Shown piece by piece: positions 28,317-36,779 of a stretch of DNA of 64,000 nt. The stretch is from Moraxella porci DSM 25326 (GTDB lineage Bacteria; Pseudomonadota; Gammaproteobacteria; Pseudomonadales; Moraxellaceae). Location of the stretch: positions 372,001-436,000 of the forward strand of contig NZ_MUYV01000001.1 of NCBI RefSeq assembly GCF_002014855.1. Reading direction: 5' to 3'. Position 1 is the stretch's first letter, and every line of letters starts with the position of its first letter. Below the pieces are notes generated by a model that was not told the origin of the DNA, searched no databases, and saw only the letters and a program-made list of their open reading frames with translations. The position numbers and the translations under genes are program-made.

Positions 28317-29942
28317 TTAAAGCAGCCAATCAATAGGCATCCAACCAACGATACCGATAACCAAGCGATCTTTGGTATCCATCCGTGGTTCTTTGGTGTG
28401 GATGACGGCTTGACCATCTTCGATGGTATGCCATTCGATGTTGCCAGCATCATTGAGTTTTAGCTCATAAGCTTGATGTGACAGTGCCTCGCTGTTACTT
28501 AATGCGCTGTGCAGCTGCTGTGCCAGCTTTTTGTCTTCGATCAGAACGCCAAGTTCGGTATTGATGTTCGCGGAGCGCGGATCGACATTATAAGAGCCGA
28601 TAAACACTTGGCTATCATCGATGGCAAAGGCTTTGGCGTGTAGGCTTGTGGTGGTGTGATGGCGCGTCCGCCAAAAACGGTTTTCGTTGTCCTTAGCGCT
28701 CTGAGCGCTGGATTTGATTTCAAAGAGCTTAACCCCAGATTTGAGCAGCTCTTTGCGCCAATGAGCATAGCCTGCATGTACGATGCCGACATCGGTGGCA
28801 TCAAAGGAATTGGTCAAGACGCTTACTTTGACGCCCATCTTGGATAGGGTGCTTAAGGTCTTGACGCCATCTTTAGTCGGTACAAAATACGATGAGATGA
28901 TGCTTAATTTATCGTGCGGTTGACCGAGTTTATTTTGAAGTTGTGACACCAAATAATCATCAGGATGCGACAGTCCTTTTAGTTTGATAACATCATCAAC
29001 CATCAGATCGATATTTGTCCAAAAAAACGGTACGCGACCGGCCAACAGGTCCTGCCCGATGGTGGAGTTTTGCATCGCTTGACGATAAGTGCGCAGCGCG
29101 CGCTCACTTTCTGAGCTGTTTTTGCTGGCTTTGACTTCATTAAATACAGCGAATTTGACGCCATTTAGGGCATGTTTTTTATCGTCAACCACCAAGGTTT
29201 CGATGTCATAAGACAGTGGTGATGACCAATAACTCTCGAAACTGTCTGTAATCTCTGACACCACGCGGCCGATGAGCATGACATCCAGATCAGCAAAGTT
29301 ATTGACAGGGGCGTTATTTAGGTACTCATTGCCGATGTTTCTGCCGCCGATGACGCTGATTTTATTATCAAAAGTCATGCTTTTATTGTGCATGCGTTTG
29401 TTGCTGCGCACAGGGTGTAGTAGATAATTGACGCTGCGAATGTTGCGATATGCCATCGGATTCATCAGTCGAATGGCGATATTGGGGTGTTTGGCCACGC
29501 GCAGCAAGAGCTGATCAAGATCGGGTGAACTGTTGAAATCATCCAATAATAAGCGCACGATGACGCCGCGATCGGCTGCCTCCCACAGGTCTTTTAGCAT
29601 CAGCTGGCCAGCTTCGTCGTTATGCCAGATGTAGTATTGTATGTCGATGCTTTGATTGGCCATGTCGCTCAAGGTACTGCGCGCAGCAAAAGCATTGGCG
29701 CCAGTGGCGATGGGGTAGTAGCCTGACAGCTCGGGATGGTCGCTGCTTTGGGCATTGATGGCTGAGATTAGCCCGTTAGAGCTTGCGCCTTGTTTGAGCG
29801 CTTGATGGCGTTTTTGGACTTCTTCGGTCAGCGCCTGACTTTTTGGTAGATGTGGATTATTTGGCAGGCTTTGGCAGCCAGACATTGCCATCATGGTGGC
29901 AAAGGCGCAAATCATCACGGTGAAGCGAGCATGAATCATCAT
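28317..29942 (-). CDS. phospholipase D family lipoprotein, cardiolipin synthase ClsC-like
   Basis: 541 residues from the ATG at 29942. Signal peptide with lipobox AMSGC, Cys23. Two HKD motifs are present: HNKSMTFDNKISVIGGRNIGNEYL near residue 200 and HAKAFAIDDSQVFIGSYNVDPRS near 460, each with downstream GG/GS. QSIDIQYYIWHNDEAGQLMLKDL and LLLDDFNSS are typical of ClsC/YmdC-type enzymes, which join phosphatidyl groups. The acyl anchor is an addition to the usual layout and would tether it in the periplasm. An ATG at 29978 is possible, but the putative promoter at 29979-29987 would place it at or before the transcript start. Confidence 0.85.
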   Translation of the reverse strand: MMIHARFTVMICAFATMMAMSGCQSLPNNPHLPKSQALTEEVQKRHQALKQGASSNGLISAINAQSSDHPELSGYYPIATGANAFAARSTLSDMANQSIDIQYYIWHNDEAGQLMLKDLWEAADRGVIVRLLLDDFNSSPDLDQLLLRVAKHPNIAIRLMNPMAYRNIRSVNYLLHPVRSNKRMHNKSMTFDNKISVIGGRNIGNEYLNNAPVNNFADLDVMLIGRVVSEITDSFESYWSSPLSYDIETLVVDDKKHALNGVKFAVFNEVKASKNSSESERALRTYRQAMQNSTIGQDLLAGRVPFFWTNIDLMVDDVIKLKGLSHPDDYLVSQLQNKLGQPHDKLSIISSYFVPTKDGVKTLSTLSKMGVKVSVLTNSFDATDVGIVHAGYAHWRKELLKSGVKLFEIKSSAQSAKDNENRFWRTRHHTTTSLHAKAFAIDDSQVFIGSYNVDPRSANINTELGVLIEDKKLAQQLHSALSNSEALSHQAYELKLNDAGNIEWHTIEDGQAVIHTKEPRMDTKDRLVIGIVGWMPIDWLL

Positions 29943-29978
29943 ATGTGGGTGGCCAATGATAAAATAAAAAATTGCCAT

Positions 29979-29987
29979 ATCATAGCA
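29979..29987 (-). promoter_or_regulatory. putative extended -10 promoter of the cardiolipin synthase-like gene
   Basis: TGCTATGAT on the minus strand. The transcript would begin near 29972, about 30 nt before the chosen start codon. No good -35 box. Confidence 0.4.
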
Positions 29988-30178
29988 AATTTTAGTAGCT
30001 AAAAACTGTATGATTTGTGAAAATTAATCAAAATTCTAAAAATGCTTTTGGTACAAGCTGATGACCAATGAACAGATCGGTATATCAGCCATCCGATGTT
30101 TAGTGCTGACAGATCGCTTATGTATAGCAGGCTTTAAGCGCATTTAAAGAATTGGCACAGATATTATAAGCTAAATTT

Positions 30179-30211
30179 AAAAAAACAGATGCTTAAATAA
30201 AAGCACCTGTT
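30179..30211 (-). terminator. folE terminator
   Basis: 11-bp stem with one mismatch (AACAGGTGCTT / AAGCATCTGTT, 6-nt loop) and a T7 tract on the minus strand, 45 bp after folE. Confidence 0.72.
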
Positions 30212-30256
30212 ATGATATAAAAGCTTTAAAAACCAAAATCAGCAGCAGTGCGATCA

Positions 30257-30862
30257 TTACCCAAATGCAGGCGAGCGTCTGGGAATGGCATCCAAAAACT
30301 CACGGCGCGCATCATGATTGCTGACAAATTCACCCAGCATGCTCGTTGTACGGGTGGTGGATTGTTGCTTGCCGACACCACGCATCATCATGCACATATG
30401 ACTGGCATCCATCACCACGGCAACACCGCGACAGCCTGTCAGCTCTTCGATGGCGGTGGCAATTTGTTTGGTCAAGTTTTCTTGGATTTGTAGGCGACGC
30501 GCGTACATATCGACGATGCGAGCGACTTTTGAGAGACCCAGCACCTTACCATTTGGTAAATAGCCGACATGAGCCACGCCATAAAATGGTAGTAGGTGAT
30601 GCTCACACAATGAATAAAATTCGATATTTTGCACCAAGACTAACTCAGGATTATCTGAGTCAAACACCGCATCATTGGCGACAGTCACTAGGTCTTGATG
30701 ATAGCCGCGCGTCAAATAGCCAAATGCTTTGGCGGCACGCATCGGCGTATCAAGCAAGCCATCACGGCTCAAATCCTCACCGGATGCAGCGATGATGTCG
30801 GCATAGTGTGCAGCTAAGGCGTCATAATCAGGCGTAAAATTTAGGGTATCGGAGTTTGACAT
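30257..30862 (-). CDS. folE: GTP cyclohydrolase I
   Basis: First step of tetrahydrofolate and queuosine precursor synthesis, GTP to dihydroneopterin triphosphate. 201 residues from [47 protein letters not shown] with zinc ligands Cys and His, [21 protein letters not shown], and [13 protein letters not shown] with the second zinc Cys are all present. The frame is open to 30925 but residue 22 matches where family proteins begin. Divergent from fabI. Confidence 0.95.
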   Translation of the reverse strand: MSNSDTLNFTPDYDALAAHYADIIAASGEDLSRDGLLDTPMRAAKAFGYLTRGYHQDLVTVANDAVFDSDNPELVLVQNIEFYSLCEHHLLPFYGVAHVGYLPNGKVLGLSKVARIVDMYARRLQIQENLTKQIATAIEELTGCRGVAVVMDASHMCMMMRGVGKQQSTTRTTSMLGEFVSNHDARREFLDAIPRRSPAFG

Positions 30863-31040
30863 GAGAATGGTATTGCCGTATTGTCCAAAGATAAAAAACG
30901 CATACTTTACCATAATTTTGGACAATACTTAAGTCAAATCGATAAATTTTGGAAAAATTTATCACTTTTGTCCTTTTGATGGGCTTTGACGATTGATAAG
31001 TTTACATTTGTACTTTTTTATCGCATAATTGGATTTTCCG

Positions 31041-31049
31041 TGTTATAAT
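31041..31049 (+). promoter_or_regulatory. extended -10 promoter of fabI
   Basis: TGTTATAAT with a perfect TATAAT at 31044-31049, 34 bp before the ATG. No strong -35, consistent with extended -10 use. Confidence 0.55.
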
Positions 31050-31082
31050 GAGCCAATTTTTCATCGATAAAGGATCATACCC

Positions 31083-31904
31083 ATGCTACTTAAAGGTCAG
31101 CGTTTTGTTGTCACTGGTATCGCCAGTAAACTATCGATCGCTTGGGCGATTGCTGAAAGCTTACACCGTGAGGGTGCAGAGCTGATTTTGACTTATCCAA
31201 ATGACAAAATCAAAAAGCGTGTCGATATGGCCGCCGAAGCGTTCAATGCCACAGCAGTGATCGAGTGCGATGTCGCATCAGATGCCTCTATCGAAGCGTG
31301 CTTTGCCGAAGTGGCTAAACACTGGGGCAATGGCGATGACCGCGGTGTCAATGGCATCGTACACGCCATTGGCTTTGCGCCAGCAGATCAGCTGGATGGT
31401 GATTTTACCAATGCGACCACGCGTGAAGGTAGCCAAATCGCCCACGACATATCAAGCTACAGCTTTGTGGCACTTGCCAAGGCCGGTCGTGAGCTACTTG
31501 CTGCGCGTCAAGGTTCGCTATTGACCCTGACCTACGAAGGTAGTATCTCAGTACTGCCGAACTACAATGTCATGGGTATGGCAAAAGCTAGCCTAGAAGC
31601 ATCAGTACGCTACCTGGCATCATCACTGGGTGGTGAAGGCATCCGCGTCAATGCCATCAGTGCAGGCCCAATCCGCACCTTAGCAGCCAGCGGTATCAAG
31701 TCATTCCGTCGTATGCTCGATGTCAGCGAAAAAATCGCACCGCTACAACGCAATGTCAGCCAAGAAGAAGTGGGCAACGCTGCCTTATTCTTGCTATCAC
31801 CTTGGGCAAGCGGTGTGACAGGCGAGATTTTGTTCGTTGATGCAGGCTTTAATACTGTCGCCATCAGTGAGCAAATCATGGCGATGGCTTCTGATGAAGA
31901 ATAA
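31083..31904 (+). CDS. fabI: enoyl-[acyl-carrier-protein] reductase (NADH)
   Basis: Last reduction of the type II fatty acid elongation cycle. 273 residues of the SDR-like FabI type: [17 protein letters not shown] at the NAD site, [12 protein letters not shown] with the Gly and Phe that line the triclosan pocket, [24 protein letters not shown] with catalytic Tyr-x6-Lys, and [11 protein letters not shown]. The pocket residues look wild type. AAAGGATCATACCC precedes the ATG. A hairpin follows about 100 bp downstream. Confidence 0.96.
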   Translation: MLLKGQRFVVTGIASKLSIAWAIAESLHREGAELILTYPNDKIKKRVDMAAEAFNATAVIECDVASDASIEACFAEVAKHWGNGDDRGVNGIVHAIGFAPADQLDGDFTNATTREGSQIAHDISSYSFVALAKAGRELLAARQGSLLTLTYEGSISVLPNYNVMGMAKASLEASVRYLASSLGGEGIRVNAISAGPIRTLAASGIKSFRRMLDVSEKIAPLQRNVSQEEVGNAALFLLSPWASGVTGEILFVDAGFNTVAISEQIMAMASDEE

Positions 31905-32004
31905 GCAAGTTGCTATCAGATTCCTTAACTGGCCAATCATCGCGGTGATGCTGTAAATAATTCACCTAGCTTTGGCCATCACCGCTGAATTGGGCGATGG
32001 ATCA

Positions 32005-32042
32005 GACCGAATGTTGCCGTATGGGTAGCGTTCGGTTTTTTA
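32005..32042 (+). terminator. fabI terminator
   Basis: Imperfect hairpin: ACCGAA (32006-32011) with TTCGGT (32031-32036), inner GTTGCC / GGGTAGC pairing, then a T6 tract. Confidence 0.72.
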
Positions 32043-32142
32043 TGTTTTATTGATTGCGATCAGCCTGATTGTACAGGCTTGGCTTTTCGTTGTGCCTGTT
32101 TTTTGGTATCATAGACGCATCTTATAGCTTTGAGACTTGATT

Positions 32143-32820
32143 ATGAATAAACCTTTTTTGATTGCACCGTCGATTTTGTCGGCAGATTTTGCGCGACTTG
32201 GCGAAGAAGTGCAGGCGGTTATCGATGCTGGCGCTGATGTGGTGCATTTTGATGTCATGGACAATCACTATGTCCCAAATCTAACTTTTGGCGCGATGAT
32301 TTGCCAAGCCTTAAAGGACTATGGCATCACAGCTCCGATTGATGTGCATTTGATGGTGTCGCCAGTGGATCGGATGATTGAAGAGTTTTTAAAGGCAGGC
32401 GCGGACATCATCACATTTCATCCTGAGGCGAGCGACCACATTGATCGCAGTCTGCAGCTGATCAAAGACGGCGGCGCTAAGTGCGGCTTGGTGTTTAATC
32501 CTGCAACCCCGCTGCATTATTTGGATTATACTTTGGATAAGGTGGATCAGATCCTCTTGATGAGTGTCAACCCTGGATTTGGCGGCCAAAAATTCATCGA
32601 TAGTACATTAGATAAGCTAACAGCCGTGCGCAAACTGATCGATGACAGCGGTCGTGATATTCGCCTAGAAGTCGATGGCGGTGTCAATGTGGCGAACATT
32701 CGTGCCATTGCCGAGGCTGGTGCTGATATGTTCGTGGCAGGCAGTGCGATCTTTAATCAGCCAGATTATCAGACAGTAATCGATGCCATGCGTGCTGAAT
32801 TGGCCAAGGTGGCGTGCTGA
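32143..32820 (+). CDS. rpe: ribulose-phosphate 3-epimerase
   Basis: Converts ribulose-5-phosphate to xylulose-5-phosphate. 225 residues, TIM barrel. [33 protein letters not shown] (metal His/Asp), [13 protein letters not shown] and LEVDGGVN are diagnostic. The frame also has a TTG at 32137, but the ATG at 32143 aligns with the family start. Its stop codon overlaps the start of the next gene (TGATG), so a small membrane protein is translationally coupled. Confidence 0.96.
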   Translation: MNKPFLIAPSILSADFARLGEEVQAVIDAGADVVHFDVMDNHYVPNLTFGAMICQALKDYGITAPIDVHLMVSPVDRMIEEFLKAGADIITFHPEASDHIDRSLQLIKDGGAKCGLVFNPATPLHYLDYTLDKVDQILLMSVNPGFGGQKFIDSTLDKLTAVRKLIDDSGRDIRLEVDGGVNVANIRAIAEAGADMFVAGSAIFNQPDYQTVIDAMRAELAKVAC

Positions 32821-33167
32821 TGACTGTCATTGATCCCAACAGCCACACCCCGCCATCCAAGTCATCGACCAAGCAATCTGGTGTCGTGCCGATGGCTGTG
32901 ACCATTGGACTGTGCATCGCCTCGATCGTGCTGAGTGGTGCAGGCTATGTGTTTCGCTTGGCATTCGGTGATGCGCCAGCCGAGGTGCTGCGTCATGCTG
33001 CGGTGGTGATGCCTGCTTTTATCATCGGTATCCCTGTGCTAATTTGGCTTGGTGCGATGCTGCTTAATAAAATGGGCAAAGCGCATATCCATCCCAGAAA
33101 TGCTCTGACGCTGGGCTGGCTGCTGTCCACCGTGGCGTTATTGTCCATCATGGGAGTGTACAGCTGA
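32820..33167 (+). CDS. small membrane protein coupled to rpe
   Basis: 115 residues. A polar N-terminal tail of about 20 residues is followed by three hydrophobic segments: VTIGLCIASIVLSGAGYVF, AAVVMPAFIIGIPVLIWLGAML and ALTLGWLLSTVALLSIMGVY. The start ATG overlaps the rpe stop (TGATG), and its own stop overlaps the next start in the same way. No family recognised, and no role in the pentose phosphate pathway is implied beyond linkage. Confidence 0.7.
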   Translation: MTVIDPNSHTPPSKSSTKQSGVVPMAVTIGLCIASIVLSGAGYVFRLAFGDAPAEVLRHAAVVMPAFIIGIPVLIWLGAMLLNKMGKAHIHPRNALTLGWLLSTVALLSIMGVYS

Positions 33168-33469
33168 TGATCCAGAACATAATACCCGATGCCATCACAC
33201 CCAAGGACATTCCAAAGGGGCTGATTTTTATTCTGATCGTCTGCTGCTTACTCATCGGTCTGTCTGGGCTGCGCTATGGTGGTCTTGAGGGCTGGCTGCA
33301 TGTGCTGGAGAATTGGCTGATTAGTCTTGTCATCATTCCTGCGTGTACGGCGCTCGTGGCGGCGCCCATCAAGTGGCGAGATCGCAGCTTTGATATGCGC
33401 ATGGCGTATTATTTGGGGATGTTTGTGGCATTTTTATTTATGATGGCAAAGCTGCGCTACTGGCGATGA
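33167..33469 (+). CDS. small membrane protein, third gene of the rpe unit
   Basis: 100 residues with three likely membrane helices: IFILIVCCLLIGLSGLRYG, WLISLVIIPACTALVAAP and MAYYLGMFVAFLFMMAKL. KWRDRSFDMR is a positive loop. The ATG overlaps the stop codon of the preceding gene (TGATG). Function unknown; not recognised from any family. Together with the previous gene it looks like a pair of subunits of one membrane complex, which is inference from coupling and size only. Confidence 0.65.
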   Translation: MIQNIIPDAITPKDIPKGLIFILIVCCLLIGLSGLRYGGLEGWLHVLENWLISLVIIPACTALVAAPIKWRDRSFDMRMAYYLGMFVAFLFMMAKLRYWR

Positions 33470-33545
33470 TGGCTTATGACTTGAAAATCAGCCAGATGAT
33501 GCCATATACATAGCATAACCATAATAATGATGAGTAGTACGCACA

Positions 33546-34250
33546 ATGACCGATCAAATTTCCCATGCGCTTGAAAACTGGCAAACGATGAGCATCGCTG
33601 AGCGCTTATCGTTTGTCGATGACTTGATGTATCATGCCTCTGACGACGATGAGACGCTGGGCGTGTTGCATGAGCTGTTCTTTAAAGAGGTGAATAGCCG
33701 CGCCGATGAAGAGGTCATCGATGCGTTGGCAGTAGCCATTTCTCAGTGCATGGATCCACAGATGGTGGCGCAGTTGGCTGAGCAGATTGGTCAGACGCTG
33801 GGAGTTGATTTGTCCGAAGAGCTAAGCGATGGACTGGCAAAGCGCATCACTGGCCATAAACGCCAATCCACAGATGATTTAGAAGCTGCGACCAATGCCC
33901 CCAAAAAACGCCGCACGCGTAAAAGCGCCACGACAGATGAGGATAAGATCGATCAGCCCAAACGCCGCCGTAAGCCAAAAAGCAAAGCTGCCAAGCAAGG
34001 TGAATTCGTCCAAGAAACTCTACTGGAGTTCATCGAAGAGCCATCGGGTGCGATGACCCTGCGCGAAGTGGGCAATGATGAGCCGCTGGTGAGCATTGCA
34101 TTTTCTGCTCAGGTCAAAGACATGCTCGGCGACGATGTGCGCATGGTGGGACAGGCGATGATTCATGCAGCGATCAGTAGCGTTGTGCAGCGCCAGTCGA
34201 ATTTTTGGCATGCGCATGTCTATGATGAAGAACCTGCGCATTATAGCTGA
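33546..34250 (+). CDS. uncharacterised protein with a central Lys/Arg-rich linker
   Basis: 234 residues in three parts. Residues 1-105 are acidic and helical (LENWQTMSIAERLSFVDDLMYH, repeated VLHEL/VAQLAEQIG heptad-like stretches). Residues 110-155 are very basic (KKRRTRK, KRRRKPKSK) and probably disordered, able to bind nucleic acid or phospholipid. Residues 160-234 are a short alpha/beta region ending SVVQRQSNFWHAHVYDEEP. No family recognised. 76 bp separate it from the rpe unit, and a terminator follows about 140 bp downstream. Confidence 0.65.
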   Translation: MTDQISHALENWQTMSIAERLSFVDDLMYHASDDDETLGVLHELFFKEVNSRADEEVIDALAVAISQCMDPQMVAQLAEQIGQTLGVDLSEELSDGLAKRITGHKRQSTDDLEAATNAPKKRRTRKSATTDEDKIDQPKRRRKPKSKAAKQGEFVQETLLEFIEEPSGAMTLREVGNDEPLVSIAFSAQVKDMLGDDVRMVGQAMIHAAISSVVQRQSNFWHAHVYDEEPAHYS

Positions 34251-34392
34251 TCGAGGTGCAAAATTGACAGTGCATATTTGCGGCTAAACTTACGAAAACC
34301 AATATGATTAGCTGGTCAATGATGCCATCAGTTGCCAGTCTGAGTTAGGTAAAGTTTCAGCTGGGCCATTTATCTGATATTTTAAAGTTTGC

Positions 34393-34420
34393 AAAAGTCG
34401 TCGTGATGGCGGCTTTTTTT
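34393..34420 (+). terminator. terminator after the basic-linker protein gene
   Basis: AAAAGTCGTC / GGCGGCTTTT stem with G-U pairs, a 5-nt loop and a T7 tract. Confidence 0.7.
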
Positions 34421-34465
34421 GTTGCGATCATTGTTCAAATTATAAATGAATTTGCCTGTGCAGGG

Positions 34466-35056
34466 CTATGGCCTGATAAATCGCTGATCACTGATAATAA
34501 CATCAACCACCATATCCCATGGCTGTCTGGGCAGGCTTGGCACGATTTGAAAATCATAACACCATGCCACTTTTAGACAGTCGGTGGTACGCGCAAAAGT
34601 GCGATCATAATAGCCACCGCCCATGCCTAAGCGTACGCCCGTCATATCCACCGCCACCACAGGACAAATGATGGCATCCATTTGTGCAGCCGCCAAGATG
34701 GGCTTGGTGACAGGCTCGTACATGCCCAAGCGGTGTTTTTTTAGCGGTGTCTGGTTAAGATTTCCATGAATCGGCGCAAAGCTTAGCGGCTGCTCTGAAG
34801 TGGTGATCGGCAAATATGCCTGATGGCCGCGTCTTTGGCAAAAGCTAACAATCCCATCAGTCGGCAGCTCTCCAAATCCAGCCAAATAAAAGCCAATGTT
34901 TGCGCCTTTGGGTAACAGATCATCCAGTTTGATTAATTGTCTCATCGCTGCTTGGGCTGCCTGATGGCGCTGCCGATCGCTCAATGCGCGGCGTGTGCGA
35001 CGCATCAGTTTGCGATAGTCGCTTGGGCTGGGCGCAGGTTTGGTACAATTTTCCAT
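34466..35056 (-). CDS. 5-formyltetrahydrofolate cyclo-ligase
   Basis: YgfA/FAU1 family: ATP-dependent conversion of 5-formyl-THF to 5,10-methenyl-THF, a folate-repair reaction. 196 residues. DYRKLMRRTRRALS at the start, IGFYLAGFGELPT, ICPVVAVDMTGVRLGMGGGYYDR (the GxGGGYYD nucleotide loop), and the C-terminal PWDMVVDVIISDQR. In many gammaproteobacteria the 6S RNA gene lies upstream of this gene; I could not recognise one here. Confidence 0.9.
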   Translation of the reverse strand: MENCTKPAPSPSDYRKLMRRTRRALSDRQRHQAAQAAMRQLIKLDDLLPKGANIGFYLAGFGELPTDGIVSFCQRRGHQAYLPITTSEQPLSFAPIHGNLNQTPLKKHRLGMYEPVTKPILAAAQMDAIICPVVAVDMTGVRLGMGGGYYDRTFARTTDCLKVAWCYDFQIVPSLPRQPWDMVVDVIISDQRFIRP

Positions 35057-35106
35057 GAAAAATACAGCGTCTGTTGATATTGAATGTTAATGGCAGGGAT
35101 GTTATG

Positions 35107-35262
35107 CTAAACACAGCAGCATAAGCCGCCGAGCAGCCACAGGCTTAATTGATGCTGAATAGAGTACCACAGTCGCATCACAGCTGCAACTAAGGTGATG
35201 GCTAGGCAGAATAATACCAACAAAGACATACTGATGCTGACAATCGAATGCCATTTAACCAT
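35107..35262 (-). CDS. possible membrane microprotein, 51 residues
   Basis: Open frame from ATG at 35262 to TAG at 35107. It has a first hydrophobic helix (SISMSLLVLFCLAITLVAAVM), an RLWYSIQHQ loop and a second hydrophobic stretch (SLWLLGGLCCCV). It lies 50 bp upstream of the cyclo-ligase gene on the same strand and fills most of the 235-bp gap to fumC. No clear Shine-Dalgarno sequence. Chance is possible at this size, but the composition is that of a real membrane segment. Confidence 0.35.
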   Translation of the reverse strand: MVKWHSIVSISMSLLVLFCLAITLVAAVMRLWYSIQHQLSLWLLGGLCCCV

Positions 35263-35291
35263 AATAAACACACAGACAACAAGGAGGAATC

Positions 35292-36674
35292 ATGCGTCAA
35301 GAAAAAGACACCATGGGCGAGGTTTTGGTGCCAGATGAGGCCTATTGGGGCGCACAGACTCAGCGCAGCTTAATGAATTTTAAAATCGGTGATGAGACAC
35401 TGCCCATCGCTTTGATCCATGCGATGGCACTGGTCAAAAAAGCCGCAGCCATCACCAATGCCAAGCTTGGACGCATCACCAATGCAGAATCTGCTATGAT
35501 CATCGATGCTGTCGATGCGCTGCTGACGGGTGATTATAATGACCAATTTCCCCTCAAAGTGTGGCAGACAGGCTCAGGCACTCAATCAAACATGAACATC
35601 AATGAAGTCATCGCCAATCTGGCCAATGAGCGCCAAGGTCAGCCCAAAGGCAGCTATCAGCCGATTCATCCCAACGATCATGTCAATCACGCGCAATCAA
35701 CCAATGACAGCTTTCCTACCGCCATCCGTGTGGCAGCGGTGATTGAGATTCATCAGCATCTATTGCCCGCGATCGAATCGCTCAGACAGACGCTATGTAC
35801 TCATGCCGACGCTTTTGATGACATTGTTAAAGTCGGTCGCACACACCTACAAGATGCCACACCTTTGACGCTGGGTCAGGAGTTTAGTGGCTTTGTGATG
35901 CAGCTGGATTATGGTATAGAACGCATTCATATGGCGTTACAGGGGCTGTATCAGCTGCCTTTGGGCGGTACGGCGGTGGGGACGGGTATTAACAGCCATC
36001 CTGATTATGCCAAGCTATCTGCACAGACTTTGGCTAAGCTGACTGGTTTTGATTTTCAGACTGCGCCGAATAAATTTGAGGCTTTGGCGGCGCGCGATGC
36101 CGAGGTGTTTGCCTCGGGCGCGCTAAAAACTTTGGCAGCCAGCCTAAATAAGATCGCCAATGACATCCGCTGGCTAGCGTCAGGGCCGCGCTGTGGTATT
36201 GGCGAGATTTTTATTCCTGAAAATGAGCCTGGTTCATCGATCATGCCTGGTAAGGTCAATCCCACTCAGTGCGAGGCCTTAACGATGGTGGTCGCTCAGG
36301 TGTATGGCAACGATGCCACGATCGCGATGGCAGGCGCATCGGGTAATTTTCAATTAAATGTCTATATGCCTGTGATCGCCTACAATCTGCTACAGTCGAT
36401 CCGTCTGTTAGCTGATGGCATCAATAGCTTTAATGAACATTGTGCCATCGGCATTCGCCCAAATCTTGATAAAATCGCTGATTATCTACAAAACTCATTG
36501 ATGCTCGTGACCGCGCTCAATCGCCATATTGGTTATGAAAACGCTGCCAAGATCGCCAAAACTGCGTATAAAAATGATCAATCACTTAAGCAAGCAGCGC
36601 TGGCGCTTGGGTTATTGGATGAGGCGCAGTTTGATGCCATTGTTCGCCCCGAGCAGATGACTGCACCACGCTGA
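35292..36674 (+). CDS. fumC: class II fumarate hydratase
   Basis: Oxygen-stable TCA cycle fumarase, a homotetramer without iron-sulfur cluster. 460 residues. The N-terminal [73 protein letters not shown], and the signature [15 protein letters not shown] near 314-328 are all intact. AAGGAGGAATC gives a very strong ribosome binding site. A perfect hairpin follows the stop codon. Confidence 0.97.
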   Translation: MRQEKDTMGEVLVPDEAYWGAQTQRSLMNFKIGDETLPIALIHAMALVKKAAAITNAKLGRITNAESAMIIDAVDALLTGDYNDQFPLKVWQTGSGTQSNMNINEVIANLANERQGQPKGSYQPIHPNDHVNHAQSTNDSFPTAIRVAAVIEIHQHLLPAIESLRQTLCTHADAFDDIVKVGRTHLQDATPLTLGQEFSGFVMQLDYGIERIHMALQGLYQLPLGGTAVGTGINSHPDYAKLSAQTLAKLTGFDFQTAPNKFEALAARDAEVFASGALKTLAASLNKIANDIRWLASGPRCGIGEIFIPENEPGSSIMPGKVNPTQCEALTMVVAQVYGNDATIAMAGASGNFQLNVYMPVIAYNLLQSIRLLADGINSFNEHCAIGIRPNLDKIADYLQNSLMLVTALNRHIGYENAAKIAKTAYKNDQSLKQAALALGLLDEAQFDAIVRPEQMTAPR

Positions 36675-36677
36675 AAA

Positions 36678-36716
36678 ATAAGCTGCGATCTGATGCCAGA
36701 TCACATCGCAGCTTAT
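36678..36716. terminator. 12-bp perfect hairpin after fumC
   Basis: ATAAGCTGCGAT (36678-36689) and ATCGCAGCTTAT (36705-36716), with CTGATG/CCAGATC in the loop able to pair partly. There is no T-tract on the + strand; the A5 run at its left gives one only for minus-strand transcripts. It covers an upstream in-frame ATG (36693) of cydD, which argues that cydD starts later. Confidence 0.5.
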
Positions 36717-36779
36717 ATCAAGGTTGAAAAAAAACCGCATTTTGGCGATAATAGCCTATTTGTTGATGAAATAACCATC

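Larger units (their letters stand above)
29943..30256. other. intergenic region between the cardiolipin synthase-like gene and folE
   Basis: 314 bp. Holds the promoter of the leftward phospholipase D-family gene at its left end and the folE terminator at its right end. No gene or RNA was recognised in the middle. Confidence 0.5.

Noticed and set aside
35057..35291. 6S RNA gene upstream of the cyclo-ligase gene
   Set aside because: No long, mostly double-stranded rod with a central bubble was recognised; the space reads better as a small ORF, though an RNA cannot be excluded.
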